NCBI GenBank assembly: GCA_002707365.1
Contig: PAMQ01000017.1
Location: 1 to 64,000, forward strand
DNA: 64,000 bases
Direction: 5' to 3'
Source of the DNA: Trueperaceae bacterium
Lineage (GTDB): Bacteria > Deinococcota > Deinococci > Deinococcales > Trueperaceae
Every line of letters starts with the position of its first letter. Position 1 is the stretch's first letter. The notes beneath the pieces were generated by a model. That model was given only the letters and a program-made list of their open reading frames with translations. It was not told the origin of the DNA and ran no database searches. Positions 31,133 to 40,196 of this stretch are shown here, piece after piece. The translations under genes were made by a program, and so were the position numbers.

Positions 31133-32158
31133 ATGACATCACTAGAACACAGTACGGTCAGGGTTGGTCTTCTTGGTGCTGGAACTGTCGGAAGTGCATT
31201 GATGGGATTAGCCAGCAGAAGACGGGATTCAGGCTTTCAGGTAAGTCAAGTGTTAGTGCAAGATTTAAAGAAAAGTCGACCGGCTTCAGTGGCTAAGGAA
31301 CTTCTTACATTAGATCCCGACGAAGTAGTTAGTAATAGCGATATTCTCGTAGATGTGATGGGCGGCGTCGGGCTTGCCACCAAACTAACTTTAAGATTTC
31401 TGGAAAGCGGTAAGACTGTGGTGACGGCGAATAAAGCCGCTCTAGCTGAACGTTGGTCAGATTTTATTCCTCATTTCGCAGAAGGACGGATTCACTTTGA
31501 AGCAGCGGTAATGGCTGGCACCCCAGTTGTCGGGCCTCTCTGGCAAGTCTTACGAAGTTCTCAGCCTCTTGAACTTCATGCGATTCTTAACGGAACTTGT
31601 AATTACATCGTTGGTCAACTTGAGGCTGGAATTAGTTACCCCGAGGCATTAGCAGAAGCTCAGCGGCTGGGTTTTGCGGAAGCAGATCCCACCTTGGACG
31701 TGGGAGGATATGATACGGCACATAAATTATGTCTTCTGGCGCGTCTCGGTTTTTCACCTGAGTTGTTATGGGAAAGCGTAAAGTCTGACACCCGCGGGAT
31801 TAACCATTTGACTCCGATGATTATCCGCGAGGTAATGGAACAAGGGGGAAGGGTCCGGCTTGTCGGGAGTGTAGTTCCCCGGGATGAGAGTTGGCGGCTG
31901 TGTGTTCGGCCAGTTATTTTACCTGAAGACCACCCTCTCATCTCAGCTTCGGGAAGTAAGAATGGATTACTTTTTAGAGGTGATCCTGTAGGCGAGGTAT
32001 TAATTTCTGGGCCGGGCGCGGGTGGAGGTCCTACAGCTAGTGCGGTATTGGCAGATATTGAAGCTGTGGTGCAAGGTCGATCTGGACCAAAACAACCGAC
32101 GTTTGCTGCTTCAGTTCCGAGAGACTACTCATTTGAAGATCTTGTTGAATTGGAGTGA
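31133..32158 (+). CDS. hom: Homoserine dehydrogenase
   Basis: Reduces aspartate semialdehyde to homoserine on the way to threonine and methionine. The short form of 341 residues ends after the catalytic domain and lacks the C-terminal ACT domain, so feedback inhibition through ACT is not expected. Motifs are VGLLGAGTVGSAL (NAD(P) loop, about 11-23), TVVTANKAALAE, NGTCNYIVGQLE and GFAEADPTLDVGGYDTAHKL, which holds the catalytic Asp/Lys region. ATG 31133 is chosen over the earlier in-frame ATG at 31112 because it matches the family N-terminus and lies seven bases from TATCCT. thrC overlaps its stop by four bases. Confidence 0.94.
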   Translation: MTSLEHSTVRVGLLGAGTVGSALMGLASRRRDSGFQVSQVLVQDLKKSRPASVAKELLTLDPDEVVSNSDILVDVMGGVGLATKLTLRFLESGKTVVTANKAALAERWSDFIPHFAEGRIHFEAAVMAGTPVVGPLWQVLRSSQPLELHAILNGTCNYIVGQLEAGISYPEALAEAQRLGFAEADPTLDVGGYDTAHKLCLLARLGFSPELLWESVKSDTRGINHLTPMIIREVMEQGGRVRLVGSVVPRDESWRLCVRPVILPEDHPLISASGSKNGLLFRGDPVGEVLISGPGAGGGPTASAVLADIEAVVQGRSGPKQPTFAASVPRDYSFEDLVELE

Positions 32159-33465
32159 AAGTGGTGACGCCGACCTATCAGAGCACCCGAGGTAAGTCTC
32201 CAGATATTTCTTTTGATGAAGCTCTCATGAGTGGCCTCGCCCCGGATGGTGGACTGTACTTACCCTCTTCTTACCCACAACTTCCAGGAGATTGGAAAAG
32301 CGCTAAGTCGCTCATCAAGCTTGCTAGCATCATATTTTCGTTGTACGTCAATCAGAGAATACAGGCGAGCCTTTTTGAGGATGCTCTAGATTTTCCAATC
32401 CCCATCAAGATTTTATCCAGAGAACGCTATGTCCTTGAGTTATTTCATGGTCCTACATTGGCCTTTAAAGATATTGGCGCTCGGGTAATGGCAAGGATGA
32501 TGCAAACTGCTTATCAGGATTCCCCTCAGAAACTAACAATTTTGGTTGCAACTTCTGGCGACACAGGTAGTGCCGTGGCTGACGCCTTTTCAGGACTTGA
32601 TGGCATCGAGGTTGTTGTATTTTACCCGAAAGGCCTGGTTAGTCAATTACAAGAAACTCAACTTATCACTGTTAGGCCAGGGGTAAGGACGTTTGCTGTA
32701 AACGGGACTTTTGATGATTGTCAGCGCCTGGTTAAGGCGGCATTTTTAGAGCCCAGATTGAAAGGTATGTTGCTTACAAGTGCTAACTCCATCAATATTG
32801 GTCGACTTCTTCCCCAGGCCCTTTACTATCTTTGGGGAGCTCTAGAGGTGGAACGAATATCAGCTGGTAAGACACAAGAGATCGTCGTTTCAGTGCCTGG
32901 GGGTAACCTTGGCAACATAACCGGTGGGGTTCTTGCTACTCGAATGGGATTATCCGTTCGACGTTTTATAGCAGCTCATAATGACAATGACTATTTTCCG
33001 GAGTTTCTGGCAGGAAATCGATGTGCGTTTGACTTTAAGAATACGATTCCTACGATTTCTAATGCTATGGACGTAGGGGCACCAAGTAATTTTGAGCGTA
33101 TACATGCTTTATCCCGCAATAGTAGCGATGAGGCCATTTGGGGGGTTAGTGTCGATGATGAGACCACACTAAAAAGAATTAGTATCACTGATTCTGAAGA
33201 TGACTATATTGTTTGCCCTCATACCGCAGTGGCTCTTGAGGCAGCTGAGCGTTATCGACTCTGTACAGAGGATAATTCTCCAATACTAATACTCGGAACT
33301 GCTCATCCAGCGAAATTCCCAACTGCTTTAGAAAAAGCCCTCAAACGTCCTCCTCCCTATAGCGAGAGGTTAGAAGAGCTCAGATCACTGCCAACTAACT
33401 TCGAAGAATTAGAGCCAACTAAGGATGCTTTGATTGAAATGTTGCTTCAGCATGGTGGTTCGTAG
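32155..33465 (+). CDS. thrC: Threonine synthase
   Basis: PLP enzyme that converts O-phosphohomoserine to threonine. The 436-residue protein is the longer class. It starts with TPTYQSTRGKSPDISFDEALMSGLAPDGGLYLP, written here in the order found, and carries the PLP lysine in FHGPTLAFKDIGARVMA. The phosphate loop is ATSGDTGSAVADAF. The start is GTG 32155, whose TGA overlap with hom ensures coupling. The homoserine kinase thrB is not in this pair. The 3' end overlaps the convergent metallo-hydrolase gene by 19 bases. Confidence 0.95.
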   Translation: MKVVTPTYQSTRGKSPDISFDEALMSGLAPDGGLYLPSSYPQLPGDWKSAKSLIKLASIIFSLYVNQRIQASLFEDALDFPIPIKILSRERYVLELFHGPTLAFKDIGARVMARMMQTAYQDSPQKLTILVATSGDTGSAVADAFSGLDGIEVVVFYPKGLVSQLQETQLITVRPGVRTFAVNGTFDDCQRLVKAAFLEPRLKGMLLTSANSINIGRLLPQALYYLWGALEVERISAGKTQEIVVSVPGGNLGNITGGVLATRMGLSVRRFIAAHNDNDYFPEFLAGNRCAFDFKNTIPTISNAMDVGAPSNFERIHALSRNSSDEAIWGVSVDDETTLKRISITDSEDDYIVCPHTAVALEAAERYRLCTEDNSPILILGTAHPAKFPTALEKALKRPPPYSERLEELRSLPTNFEELEPTKDALIEMLLQHGGS

Positions 33466-34295
33466 GGACCCTCTACACTAGCACCCAAGCGTTTGACCTT
33501 ACCTTCCTGGATAAGTTTTGCTAGATGCGCTAGAAGAGTTCCGTTGGCAGGGTAGACGAGTCTGTTGTCCAGCTTTGGATATATACTTTTCCGTAATTCA
33601 GATAGGGTGATCGTATGTTCTTTGGAGACGGCTTTTAACACTTGTTCCTCACGAGCGAGGCGGTGAGATCGCACCGTGCCTAATCGTTGATTCGGGTTAC
33701 AGCATACTGGACCATGTCCGGGCCCCAGGATTTCGCTGTAAAGGCTTTGGGCTAGGTCCAGACTGCTCAGATAGGCTTTAATATTTCCGTCTGGAAGGCC
33801 TATCCAAGTTGAACCCTGTCCGGATACTAGATCGCCTACCAGGATAGCTTGGCCTTCTAATATTTCAAATATTACGTGTCCTGGGGTGTGACCAGGGGTG
33901 TGATGAGTTCTGACCAATTTGCTTCCAGCGGTTAGGACGGTCCCTCCCTTTAGAGTGGTTGTCTCAATATTGTTTGGCATATGGTTAGAATCGTCATCGT
34001 GAAGATAAATTGTAAGACCGGGTTTATGGGCAAGGAGTCTGCCCAGGCCAGCATTGTGGTCAGGATGTCCGTGAGTTAGCAAGACTGCTTTCAGCTCGTT
34101 AATCCTTGCGAGTTCGAAGAGCCTCAATACCTCGTGGTACGAATAATCGTCTTTAAATCCCGGATCAACAAGTAGGCCGATTCCTTTGTCAGCGATAAGA
34201 TAAGTATTTGTCGTCTGGTTAGGGGGGAGGGTGTCACTTGGTACCTCTATTCGCCAGAGCCAGGGTAGTAGCTTTTCAGGAACAATGGGTTTCAT
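33447..34295 (-). CDS. Metallo-beta-lactamase-fold hydrolase (LACTB2-like)
   Basis: A 282-residue cytoplasmic hydrolase. The two-metal motif THGHPDHNAG places His75, His77, Asp79 and His80; later ligands are His in TPGHTPGH and Asp in LVGDLVSG. The C-terminal 80 residues look like the winged-helix tail of LACTB2-type enzymes (TLSELRKSIYPKLDN and LLAHLAKLIQEGKVKRLG). Human LACTB2 is an endoribonuclease; the bacterial substrate is unknown, so only the fold is asserted. It starts with an ATG overlapping the S41 stop by four bases and runs convergently into thrC. Confidence 0.85.
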   Translation of the reverse strand: MKPIVPEKLLPWLWRIEVPSDTLPPNQTTNTYLIADKGIGLLVDPGFKDDYSYHEVLRLFELARINELKAVLLTHGHPDHNAGLGRLLAHKPGLTIYLHDDDSNHMPNNIETTTLKGGTVLTAGSKLVRTHHTPGHTPGHVIFEILEGQAILVGDLVSGQGSTWIGLPDGNIKAYLSSLDLAQSLYSEILGPGHGPVCCNPNQRLGTVRSHRLAREEQVLKAVSKEHTITLSELRKSIYPKLDNRLVYPANGTLLAHLAKLIQEGKVKRLGASVEGPYEPPC

Positions 34296-35206
34296 TGGGG
34301 TGTGGTCAGTAACCGTAGAGCTGTTGTAAGAGTATCGCTTGGGTGGGTATTAATATCAGGAATAACGCCTCGTCCTTCCCAAGTTGCTCCTACTATGGGA
34401 GCCAGTACCCCGGTCGCTATCCAGGCCTGAGATCCATCTGGGAAGCAAAATGGCAATATGGCCTCAACATTGCCAGCTGTTTTCTCGCCGATCAACGTGG
34501 CTCTTCCGGTATTTTGGAGAGCACCAGCTAATCCTTCGGCGGCACTGTGCACGTCACTATCTATAAGGATAGCAAGGGGTAGTTTAGTTTCTATTACACC
34601 AAGGGCTGGGTAGGGTATAGGAAGTGTCCAGTTAGTAATGGTTCGCCATAAGAACCCCCGGGTGAAGATACCTGCCACCTGCATCATTGCCAACAAACGG
34701 CCACCGGGGTTGCCGCGTAGGTCCAATACTATTCCAGTAGCTTGTTGTTCAACTAGCATCCGAACTGCTTGTCGTACATGCTTGGCTACGTTTTTTGAGG
34801 CTAATTCAGGAAGTTTTATATAGCCGAGGCCGTTTAGCATTAATTCAAAATGGATAGTATCTGGCATTTTGTCGGCTTGCATAAAGATTCCGATACAGGG
34901 AAGATCTCCGTAGGTGGAGCTAAAGGCTTCTAATCGGTTGGGAGGTACAAAAATTGAGTGATTGTCGCCTAGTTCCAGGTACATATTTTCGAGAATAGTG
35001 TAGAAACTAGTCTCATTAGTAGCTTCCAGTGCCTTGGCGCTGTACAGCTTACGAATTTGGTCCCAATCAATGTCTTGTTCTTCTAGGTTCCAATAACGAT
35101 CATTAACTAATCGCCAAGCAGCTTCGAAGCGATCTCTGTAGTCAGTCTGACTTAGGCCAAGAGAAGCTCCTAGTATTAGGGTTAGGGTGATAAATAAACG
35201 CCTCAT
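34292..35206 (-). CDS. Exported S41-family peptidase
   Basis: A 304-residue protein with a signal peptide (RRLFITLTLILGASLGLSQ). It then has a helical domain (FEAAWRLVNDRYWNLEEQDIDW) and the S41 core: GLGYIKLPEL, ATGIVLDLRGNPGGRL, LIDSDVHSAAEGLAGALQ (probable nucleophile Ser) and IGEKTAGNVEAIL. The Lys of the CtpA type (TFGKG) is absent; TAGN at that place is the pattern of the tricorn-like S41 branch, which uses a different catalytic set. No PDZ domain is apparent. ATG 35206 is chosen over GTG 35236 because it begins the signal peptide. It is translationally coupled to the hydrolase gene downstream and acts outside the cytoplasm. Confidence 0.8.
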   Translation of the reverse strand: MRRLFITLTLILGASLGLSQTDYRDRFEAAWRLVNDRYWNLEEQDIDWDQIRKLYSAKALEATNETSFYTILENMYLELGDNHSIFVPPNRLEAFSSTYGDLPCIGIFMQADKMPDTIHFELMLNGLGYIKLPELASKNVAKHVRQAVRMLVEQQATGIVLDLRGNPGGRLLAMMQVAGIFTRGFLWRTITNWTLPIPYPALGVIETKLPLAILIDSDVHSAAEGLAGALQNTGRATLIGEKTAGNVEAILPFCFPDGSQAWIATGVLAPIVGATWEGRGVIPDINTHPSDTLTTALRLLTTPQ

Positions 35207-35249
35207 CTTAGTGGAGTACTTTATTCGTGATGACACTGGTTATTGCTGC

Positions 35250-36188
35250 TTAACCTGACTCCAGGTCATTAGTAAGATTTTCCAGAGCGCCCTTGTCTAG
35301 CCTGTAGGTTTGAGCACCAACTACCGTGGTACTTAAACCCCCAGCGACGTTACCGAGTCGAGCCGAATAGAGTAAATCGTGTCCTTTCATGATTCCGTAC
35401 GCAAAGGCTGCTGTAAAGTAATCTCCAGCGCCAGTAGAATCAATTACGTCATCTATATTTAGGGCTTCAACAAGTTCGGTGATCTCTGGTGTGATAACTA
35501 TTGAGCCCATCTCTCCAACTTTGACTACAAGTCGCTCGATTCCCTCCTTTCTCAATCCGGAGACAGCTTCGGAGATTGAAGTTTCTCCCGTCAAGGCGTA
35601 AAGCTCTGTCTCATTCATAATCAAGTAGTCAATCTCACCAATTAAAGAAACGACACGGCCCTCTAGTGCGTTCATTGCTCCGCTACCCATATCAACAAAG
35701 GTTGTTAGGCCTGCTTTACGAGCATGTCCTAGTGATTGAACGGCATATTCTCTTTGGCGTCCTGAAACTAAAGAATAAGCACTCATTACAAGAGCGTCAT
35801 ATTCTGCGACTATTTCATAACTTAGTTCGGCAGAGTCCAAATTACGGCTTGCCCCTGAGGCGCTGATCATGGTCCTTTGCGTGTCTGGAGTTATTAATAG
35901 TGTAACGCTACTAGTCTGAAGGTGTGTGTCGTTTTGTATTAGCTGGGTTTCAACACCAGATTCACGTACGTTACTCAAAGCTAGATCAGAAAAAGGTCCT
36001 AATCCTACTCGAGTAGCTATAGTTACTGGCGTAGATAATCTGGCCAAGACAGTAGCTATGGTACCGCCAGCTCCTCCGGGCTCCATTACTGCCCTAAGGG
36101 CTGTGCGTTCACCGCCTTGATCAGGCAGGGTTTCTACAAAGTACATTTGGTCAACGGTAACGTCGCCGACAACCAGGAACTTACACAT
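35250..36188 (-). CDS. PfkB-family carbohydrate kinase
   Basis: A 312-residue ribokinase-fold kinase. It opens with VVGDVTVDQMYFVETLPDQGGE, has the first signature PGGAGGTIATVLARL and the second IDSTGAGDYFTAAFAYG with the catalytic Asp. The substrate is not determined by these motifs: sugars, nucleosides and pseudouridine are all possible. The ATG follows GAGAGGA. It lies 43 bases upstream of the S41 gene in a minus-strand series from rsmA. As psuG at 16.5 kb lacks a neighbouring kinase, this gene is one candidate partner, but nothing in the sequence proves it. Confidence 0.82.
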   Translation of the reverse strand: MCKFLVVGDVTVDQMYFVETLPDQGGERTALRAVMEPGGAGGTIATVLARLSTPVTIATRVGLGPFSDLALSNVRESGVETQLIQNDTHLQTSSVTLLITPDTQRTMISASGASRNLDSAELSYEIVAEYDALVMSAYSLVSGRQREYAVQSLGHARKAGLTTFVDMGSGAMNALEGRVVSLIGEIDYLIMNETELYALTGETSISEAVSGLRKEGIERLVVKVGEMGSIVITPEITELVEALNIDDVIDSTGAGDYFTAAFAYGIMKGHDLLYSARLGNVAGGLSTTVVGAQTYRLDKGALENLTNDLESG

Positions 36189-36267
36189 CTTTTCCTCTCC
36201 GAGTTAGGAGCCAGATGAACTTGATTTGCTTAAATAAGTATAACCGAAAAAATGGGGTGGTTGTGGG

Positions 36268-37086
36268 TCAAGAATTCAGGGCTTCATATAGAGCCTGGAA
36301 CTCAGCTAGGGAGAGTTCTTCGGCCCTAGATAACTTGTTTGTTTTAGACCCCTGCAAAGCTTTAGTTAAGGTAGTTCTCGCGTAACCAGCCTTAATTAAG
36401 TTTCCCATCAGTGTTTTTCGGCGGTGCTTAAAGGACTGTCGAACAAGCATAAAAAGATCTGGGTCGGGGGTTATGCCTTCATGCATGTCAAAACGCAGAA
36501 TAGTACTGCGGACTTTCGGTTTGGGAAAGAAGCATCCGGGGGAAACATCACGGACCTTCCTTATCCTTGCGTAATAGCGGCAAAAAATGGTGAGAGCGCC
36601 ATAGGTTTTTGTGCCAGGTTTTGCAAGTAATCGGTCGGCAACTTCAGATTGAATTAGAATTACCGCCATTTTAAACTTCCCTGAGCTTAGGACCCTTCGT
36701 AAGATCGGATTAGCAACGTTATAAGGAAGGTTTGAAACAAAGCAACTATACGGAGGCAAGTTGTTTAGATCAAATTTTAGGGCGTCTTTGAGTATTACTT
36801 CAACGTTTTTTGCTCCCTTGATTGTTTCCTCGAGGGCAGGAAGTAATCTTGAGTCAGCCTCTATAGCTGTAACGCCTTTAGCCTGGGCCGCAAGGTTTTT
36901 AGTTAGTACTCCAAGGCCGGGACCTATTTCCAGAACGGTGTCACTATTTTCAATTTTTGTAGCGCTAATTATTGACCTCATAGCAGTTTCGTCAATTAAG
37001 AAATTTTGTCCGAAAGCACGATCCGGCGAGATATTATGCCTTCGCATAATTTCAACAACTTTGTTTGGGGTGTGGAACCAAATCAA
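36268..37086 (-). CDS. rsmA: 16S rRNA dimethyladenosine transferase RsmA (KsgA)
   Basis: Dimethylates two adjacent adenosines in the 3' hairpin of 16S rRNA during 30S maturation. The 272-residue product begins IWFHTPNKVVEIMRRHNI and then has the classic DRAFGQNFLIDE. The SAM-binding motif is VLEIGPGLGVLTKNLA and the catalytic motif NLPY is in VSNLPYNVANPIL. The C-terminal domain includes SFKHRRKTLMGNL. The start is a TTG at 37086, 16 bases after the stop of the upstream CarD-family gene; a strong ribosome binding site is not visible, so translational coupling is likely. Starting later at the internal ATG would lose conserved residues. Confidence 0.94.
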   Translation of the reverse strand: MIWFHTPNKVVEIMRRHNISPDRAFGQNFLIDETAMRSIISATKIENSDTVLEIGPGLGVLTKNLAAQAKGVTAIEADSRLLPALEETIKGAKNVEVILKDALKFDLNNLPPYSCFVSNLPYNVANPILRRVLSSGKFKMAVILIQSEVADRLLAKPGTKTYGALTIFCRYYARIRKVRDVSPGCFFPKPKVRSTILRFDMHEGITPDPDLFMLVRQSFKHRRKTLMGNLIKAGYARTTLTKALQGSKTNKLSRAEELSLAEFQALYEALNS

Positions 37087-37102
37087 CGGGTATCTTAAGG
37101 GA

Positions 37103-37594
37103 TCAGGTGATCTTTTCGTCGATGATTGTTTCTAGCATTTCTACAGCCTCAGCTAGATCGATACCCTTCACTACGGCTACTTCACTGGCCAGGGCACCTT
37201 TAGCGCTTTCAAGGACTTCTCTTTCGGTCGCAGCTAATCCCTTTTCGAGATCACGTTGAGTCAAAACACCAATTAAGCGAGCTAATTCATAAGGATTACC
37301 TATTGCTAGTATCTCTTGTTCAGCTCTGTAACGAGGAGGCCATTGGGAAGGAAGGCTAATGTCTCCCTTAATCATTGCTTCGGTGAGTCGCTCAATTTCG
37401 TCCTTGCCGATGGCATGCCGAAGGCCCACCTCATCCCCCTTCTTTAAGGGTATAAGCACTTCGAGTCCACCGCGAACAAAAACTATCTTTAAATACTCAT
37501 CAGTTTCGCCTAGCACTTCACGGGTGGTAGTTTCAGCAACTACACCCGCACCTTGGGAAGGATATACGACTCGATCTCCGATTGCGAAAGCCAA
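37103..37594 (-). CDS. Second CarD/CdnL-family transcription factor
   Basis: A 163-residue member of the CarD family. It has the N-terminal Tudor-like domain AIGDRVVYPSQGAGVV (about 4-19) with VRGGLEVLIPLKKGDEVGLR. The helical part LPSQWPPRYRAEQEILAIGNPYELARLIGVL carries the conserved Trp, and the end TDLAEAVEMLETIIDE-like helix is longer than in Mycobacterium CarD. It is closer to CdnL/YdeB than to the Thermus-type copy at 13.5 kb. The start is TTG 37594, eight bases after GGAGG. It is followed by rsmA after 16 bases. Two different CarD proteins in one genome suggests split roles. Confidence 0.87.
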   Translation of the reverse strand: MAFAIGDRVVYPSQGAGVVAETTTREVLGETDEYLKIVFVRGGLEVLIPLKKGDEVGLRHAIGKDEIERLTEAMIKGDISLPSQWPPRYRAEQEILAIGNPYELARLIGVLTQRDLEKGLAATEREVLESAKGALASEVAVVKGIDLAEAVEMLETIIDEKIT

Positions 37595-37756
37595 CGAATG
37601 CCTCCGCTGATCAGGGTACCACAGCCTACTTTCAATGTAGAGATTAGCGCCCTAAATGTTTACCAATGATTGTCTTGTTGATCGTTTTCCGCATCGTAAA
37701 GATCAAGTAAAACTACCAAAAACTTGTACGGTTAACTCATAACTGAGGGTTCTAAC

Positions 37757-39784
37757 CTAAGCCTTGATCCTAGGTTTTTTCAGTTTTTGAGGGATTGTTG
37801 GTAATTTAAGGTCGTTACCTTGAAGCTCGGCTTCAATTTCGCGGATTCGGTCCCGGATCGCAGCTGCCTGTTCGAAATCTAAATCTTCTGAAGCCGTCCA
37901 CATACTGGTAGAAAGTTCGATTAGTTCTTGACGTAACTCATCGAATTCAAGTTCACGGTCCCACTGGCTAGAGGTTTCGGCAGGGAAAGTAGCTTCCTCA
38001 GTTTGAATGACGTTTCTAATTCCCTTACGTATTGTTTGTGGGATAATTCCATGCTTCTTGTTATAGGATATTTGTTTTTTGCGTCTCCTTTTAGTTTCTG
38101 TGATGGCCTTGTCCATCGCGTCGCTTATTTGATCTGCGTAGAGGAATACTTCACCGCGTAGGTGTCGTGCAGCTCTGCCTATCGTTTGAATTAGGCTTCG
38201 TTCGCTACGTAAGAACCCGGTCTTGTCAGCATCTAATATTGCTACTAAAGATACCTCAGGGAGATCGAGTCCTTCGCGAAGCAAGTTTATTCCGACTAGC
38301 ACATCAAAGTGACCTAATCTTAGGTCCCTTATAATAACTTGGCGTTCAAGAGCATCAATATCCGAATGCATGTATCTAACCCGTACGCCATGTTCAGCAA
38401 AGTGCTCAGTCAAGTCCTCTGCCATTTTTTTAGTTAAGGTCGTTACGAGTACTCGTTCACTGTGTTTGACTCGGTCCCGAATTGAGAATAGTAGATCATC
38501 AATCTGGCCTTGGCTCGGTTTAATAAATATTTTTGGATCAATCAATCCTGTAGGTCGTATTACCTGTTCTACTACTCTGTCGCTGAGGCTTAACTCTTCA
38601 TCTGCTGGTGTGGCTGAGACAAACACAATCTGTCCGACGCGTTCAAAAAACTCCACATGTTTTAAAGGTCGATTGTCGAGAGCAGCAGGAAGCCTGAAGC
38701 CATAGTCTACAAGTGTCTGTTTGCGTGATCTATCGCCATTGTACATACCTCGGATTTGCGGCACCATTACGTGAGATTCGTCTGCAAACACCAAAAAATC
38801 ATCAGGGAAGTAGTCTAGGAGCGTGTGTGGTGGCTCTCCTTCCTTTCGTCCGTCAAGGTACCTAGAATAGTTTTCGATCCCGTTGCAGTAGCCGAGCGTC
38901 CGGAGCATTTCGAGGTCATAATTTGTACGTTCCTTGAGCCTCTGTGCTTCTAGAAGTTTACCCGTTTTCTGGAAAAAAGCTAATCGCTTAGCCAAATCCT
39001 CTTCAATAGTATTAATTACAGGTTGTAGTTCCTCGAATGGCTTAATGTAGTGCTTGGCAGGGAAAATCGTGATGCTTTCCAAACGGTTAAGTTCATTGCC
39101 AGTAACAGGATCTACGAGGGATAATCTTTCGATTTCGTTTCCCCATAACTCGATTCTTAGCGGCATTTCTTCATAAGCCGCCCAAATATCAACCACATCT
39201 CCCTTGGCTCGAAAGCGGCCAGGAGCAAGTTCTATATCGTTTCTCTCATATTGCTGGGCGACTAGCCTTGTAAGTAACTCTTCGCGAGGGCACTCTCCCC
39301 CTACTGATAAGATCAAATTTAGATCCCGATAAGCTTCAGGTGATCCTAGGCCATAGATCGCAGAGACAGAGGCTACGACAATCACATCCTTGCGCGTAAG
39401 TAGACTTCTGGTCGTAGAGTGGCGCAGTCTCTCTAACTCCGCATTTATGTTTGCGTCTTTTTCAATGAACAGGTCTCTTGCAGGTACATAAGCCTCCGGT
39501 TGGTAGTAGTCGTAATAGCTGATAAAAAATTCTACGGCAGCACTAGGAAAGAATTCCCGGAATTCAGCGGCTAGTTGTGCGGTTAAAATTTTGTTAGGGG
39601 CTAAGATCAATGCGGGGCGTTGCTGCGCTTCTATAATTTTAGCTGCTGCATAGGTCTTACCAGTTCCGGTTGCACCCAACAAAGTCTGGAAGCGAAGACC
39701 GTCGTTAAGGCCTTCGACTAAACTAGCGATTGCTTGAGGTTGGTCACCCTTTGGGGTAAAGGGGTAATCGACCTTTAGTGGCAT
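37757..39784 (-). CDS. uvrB: Excinuclease ABC subunit UvrB
   Basis: DNA damage verifier and helicase-like ATPase of nucleotide excision repair. The 675-residue protein has Walker A GATGTGKT (37-44), the beta-hairpin [21 protein letters not shown] that inserts into DNA, DESHVM, and helicase motifs such as [26 protein letters not shown]. The C-terminal UVR domain (about 630-667) binds UvrC, with [19 protein letters not shown]. The ATG at 39784 has TAGAAT ten bases upstream on the minus strand, a little further than at the leaderless starts. It is the most upstream gene of the minus-strand series. Confidence 0.97.
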   Translation of the reverse strand: MPLKVDYPFTPKGDQPQAIASLVEGLNDGLRFQTLLGATGTGKTYAAAKIIEAQQRPALILAPNKILTAQLAAEFREFFPSAAVEFFISYYDYYQPEAYVPARDLFIEKDANINAELERLRHSTTRSLLTRKDVIVVASVSAIYGLGSPEAYRDLNLILSVGGECPREELLTRLVAQQYERNDIELAPGRFRAKGDVVDIWAAYEEMPLRIELWGNEIERLSLVDPVTGNELNRLESITIFPAKHYIKPFEELQPVINTIEEDLAKRLAFFQKTGKLLEAQRLKERTNYDLEMLRTLGYCNGIENYSRYLDGRKEGEPPHTLLDYFPDDFLVFADESHVMVPQIRGMYNGDRSRKQTLVDYGFRLPAALDNRPLKHVEFFERVGQIVFVSATPADEELSLSDRVVEQVIRPTGLIDPKIFIKPSQGQIDDLLFSIRDRVKHSERVLVTTLTKKMAEDLTEHFAEHGVRVRYMHSDIDALERQVIIRDLRLGHFDVLVGINLLREGLDLPEVSLVAILDADKTGFLRSERSLIQTIGRAARHLRGEVFLYADQISDAMDKAITETKRRRKKQISYNKKHGIIPQTIRKGIRNVIQTEEATFPAETSSQWDRELEFDELRQELIELSTSMWTASEDLDFEQAAAIRDRIREIEAELQGNDLKLPTIPQKLKKPRIKA

Positions 39785-40196
39785 AACTGTCTACATTCTA
39801 GACCTTTCCACGCCTAGTTGTCATTCTTCTGGTTTTCCAGTTGTTCGCATAAAAAAAGATCATAAACATGGTTCTCCAATCTTTGAGAACTCGACTCAGA
39901 ACCTTACTAAGTTCCTAGGGCTTCTGAGCCCGAATATAGAAAAGTTGTGTTTATGGTCTGTTAAGAGGGTTTGTCTGATTTAGATGTAAGAGAGCCTTGT
40001 CAAAAACTAACTGCATAAGAGAAAAAAATCAGATCTATTCGATTAACTTTACCGTCTAGAGAACCAATTACGGCGTTAAAGACAGAAAGGTCAGGTCTTA
40101 ACGATCAGTATTTTATTTCCAAAAACAGTTTAGGTTGCTGCAAAGGCAAATGTCAGCGATACCCAGGGAAGGTGGAATTATGTATAGGCAAGACTA
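39785..40196. other. Gene-free region between uvrB and the ABC exporter
   Basis: These 412 bases hold no supported gene. A small stem GGGCT-TCTG-AGCCC is at 39918-39931 and could end the exporter transcript weakly. The uvrB promoter box TAGAAT lies at the low-coordinate end. No SOS-like operator is recognised. Confidence 0.35.

Noticed and set aside
33447-33465. 19-base overlap of thrC and the metallo-hydrolase as a possible frameshift
   Set aside because: Both proteins have complete family-like ends, so it is an ordinary tail-to-tail overlap.
37754-37780. Plus-strand terminator-like AACCTA/TAGGTT stem with T6
   Set aside because: It overlaps the last codons of uvrB on the minus strand and no plus-strand gene lies upstream.
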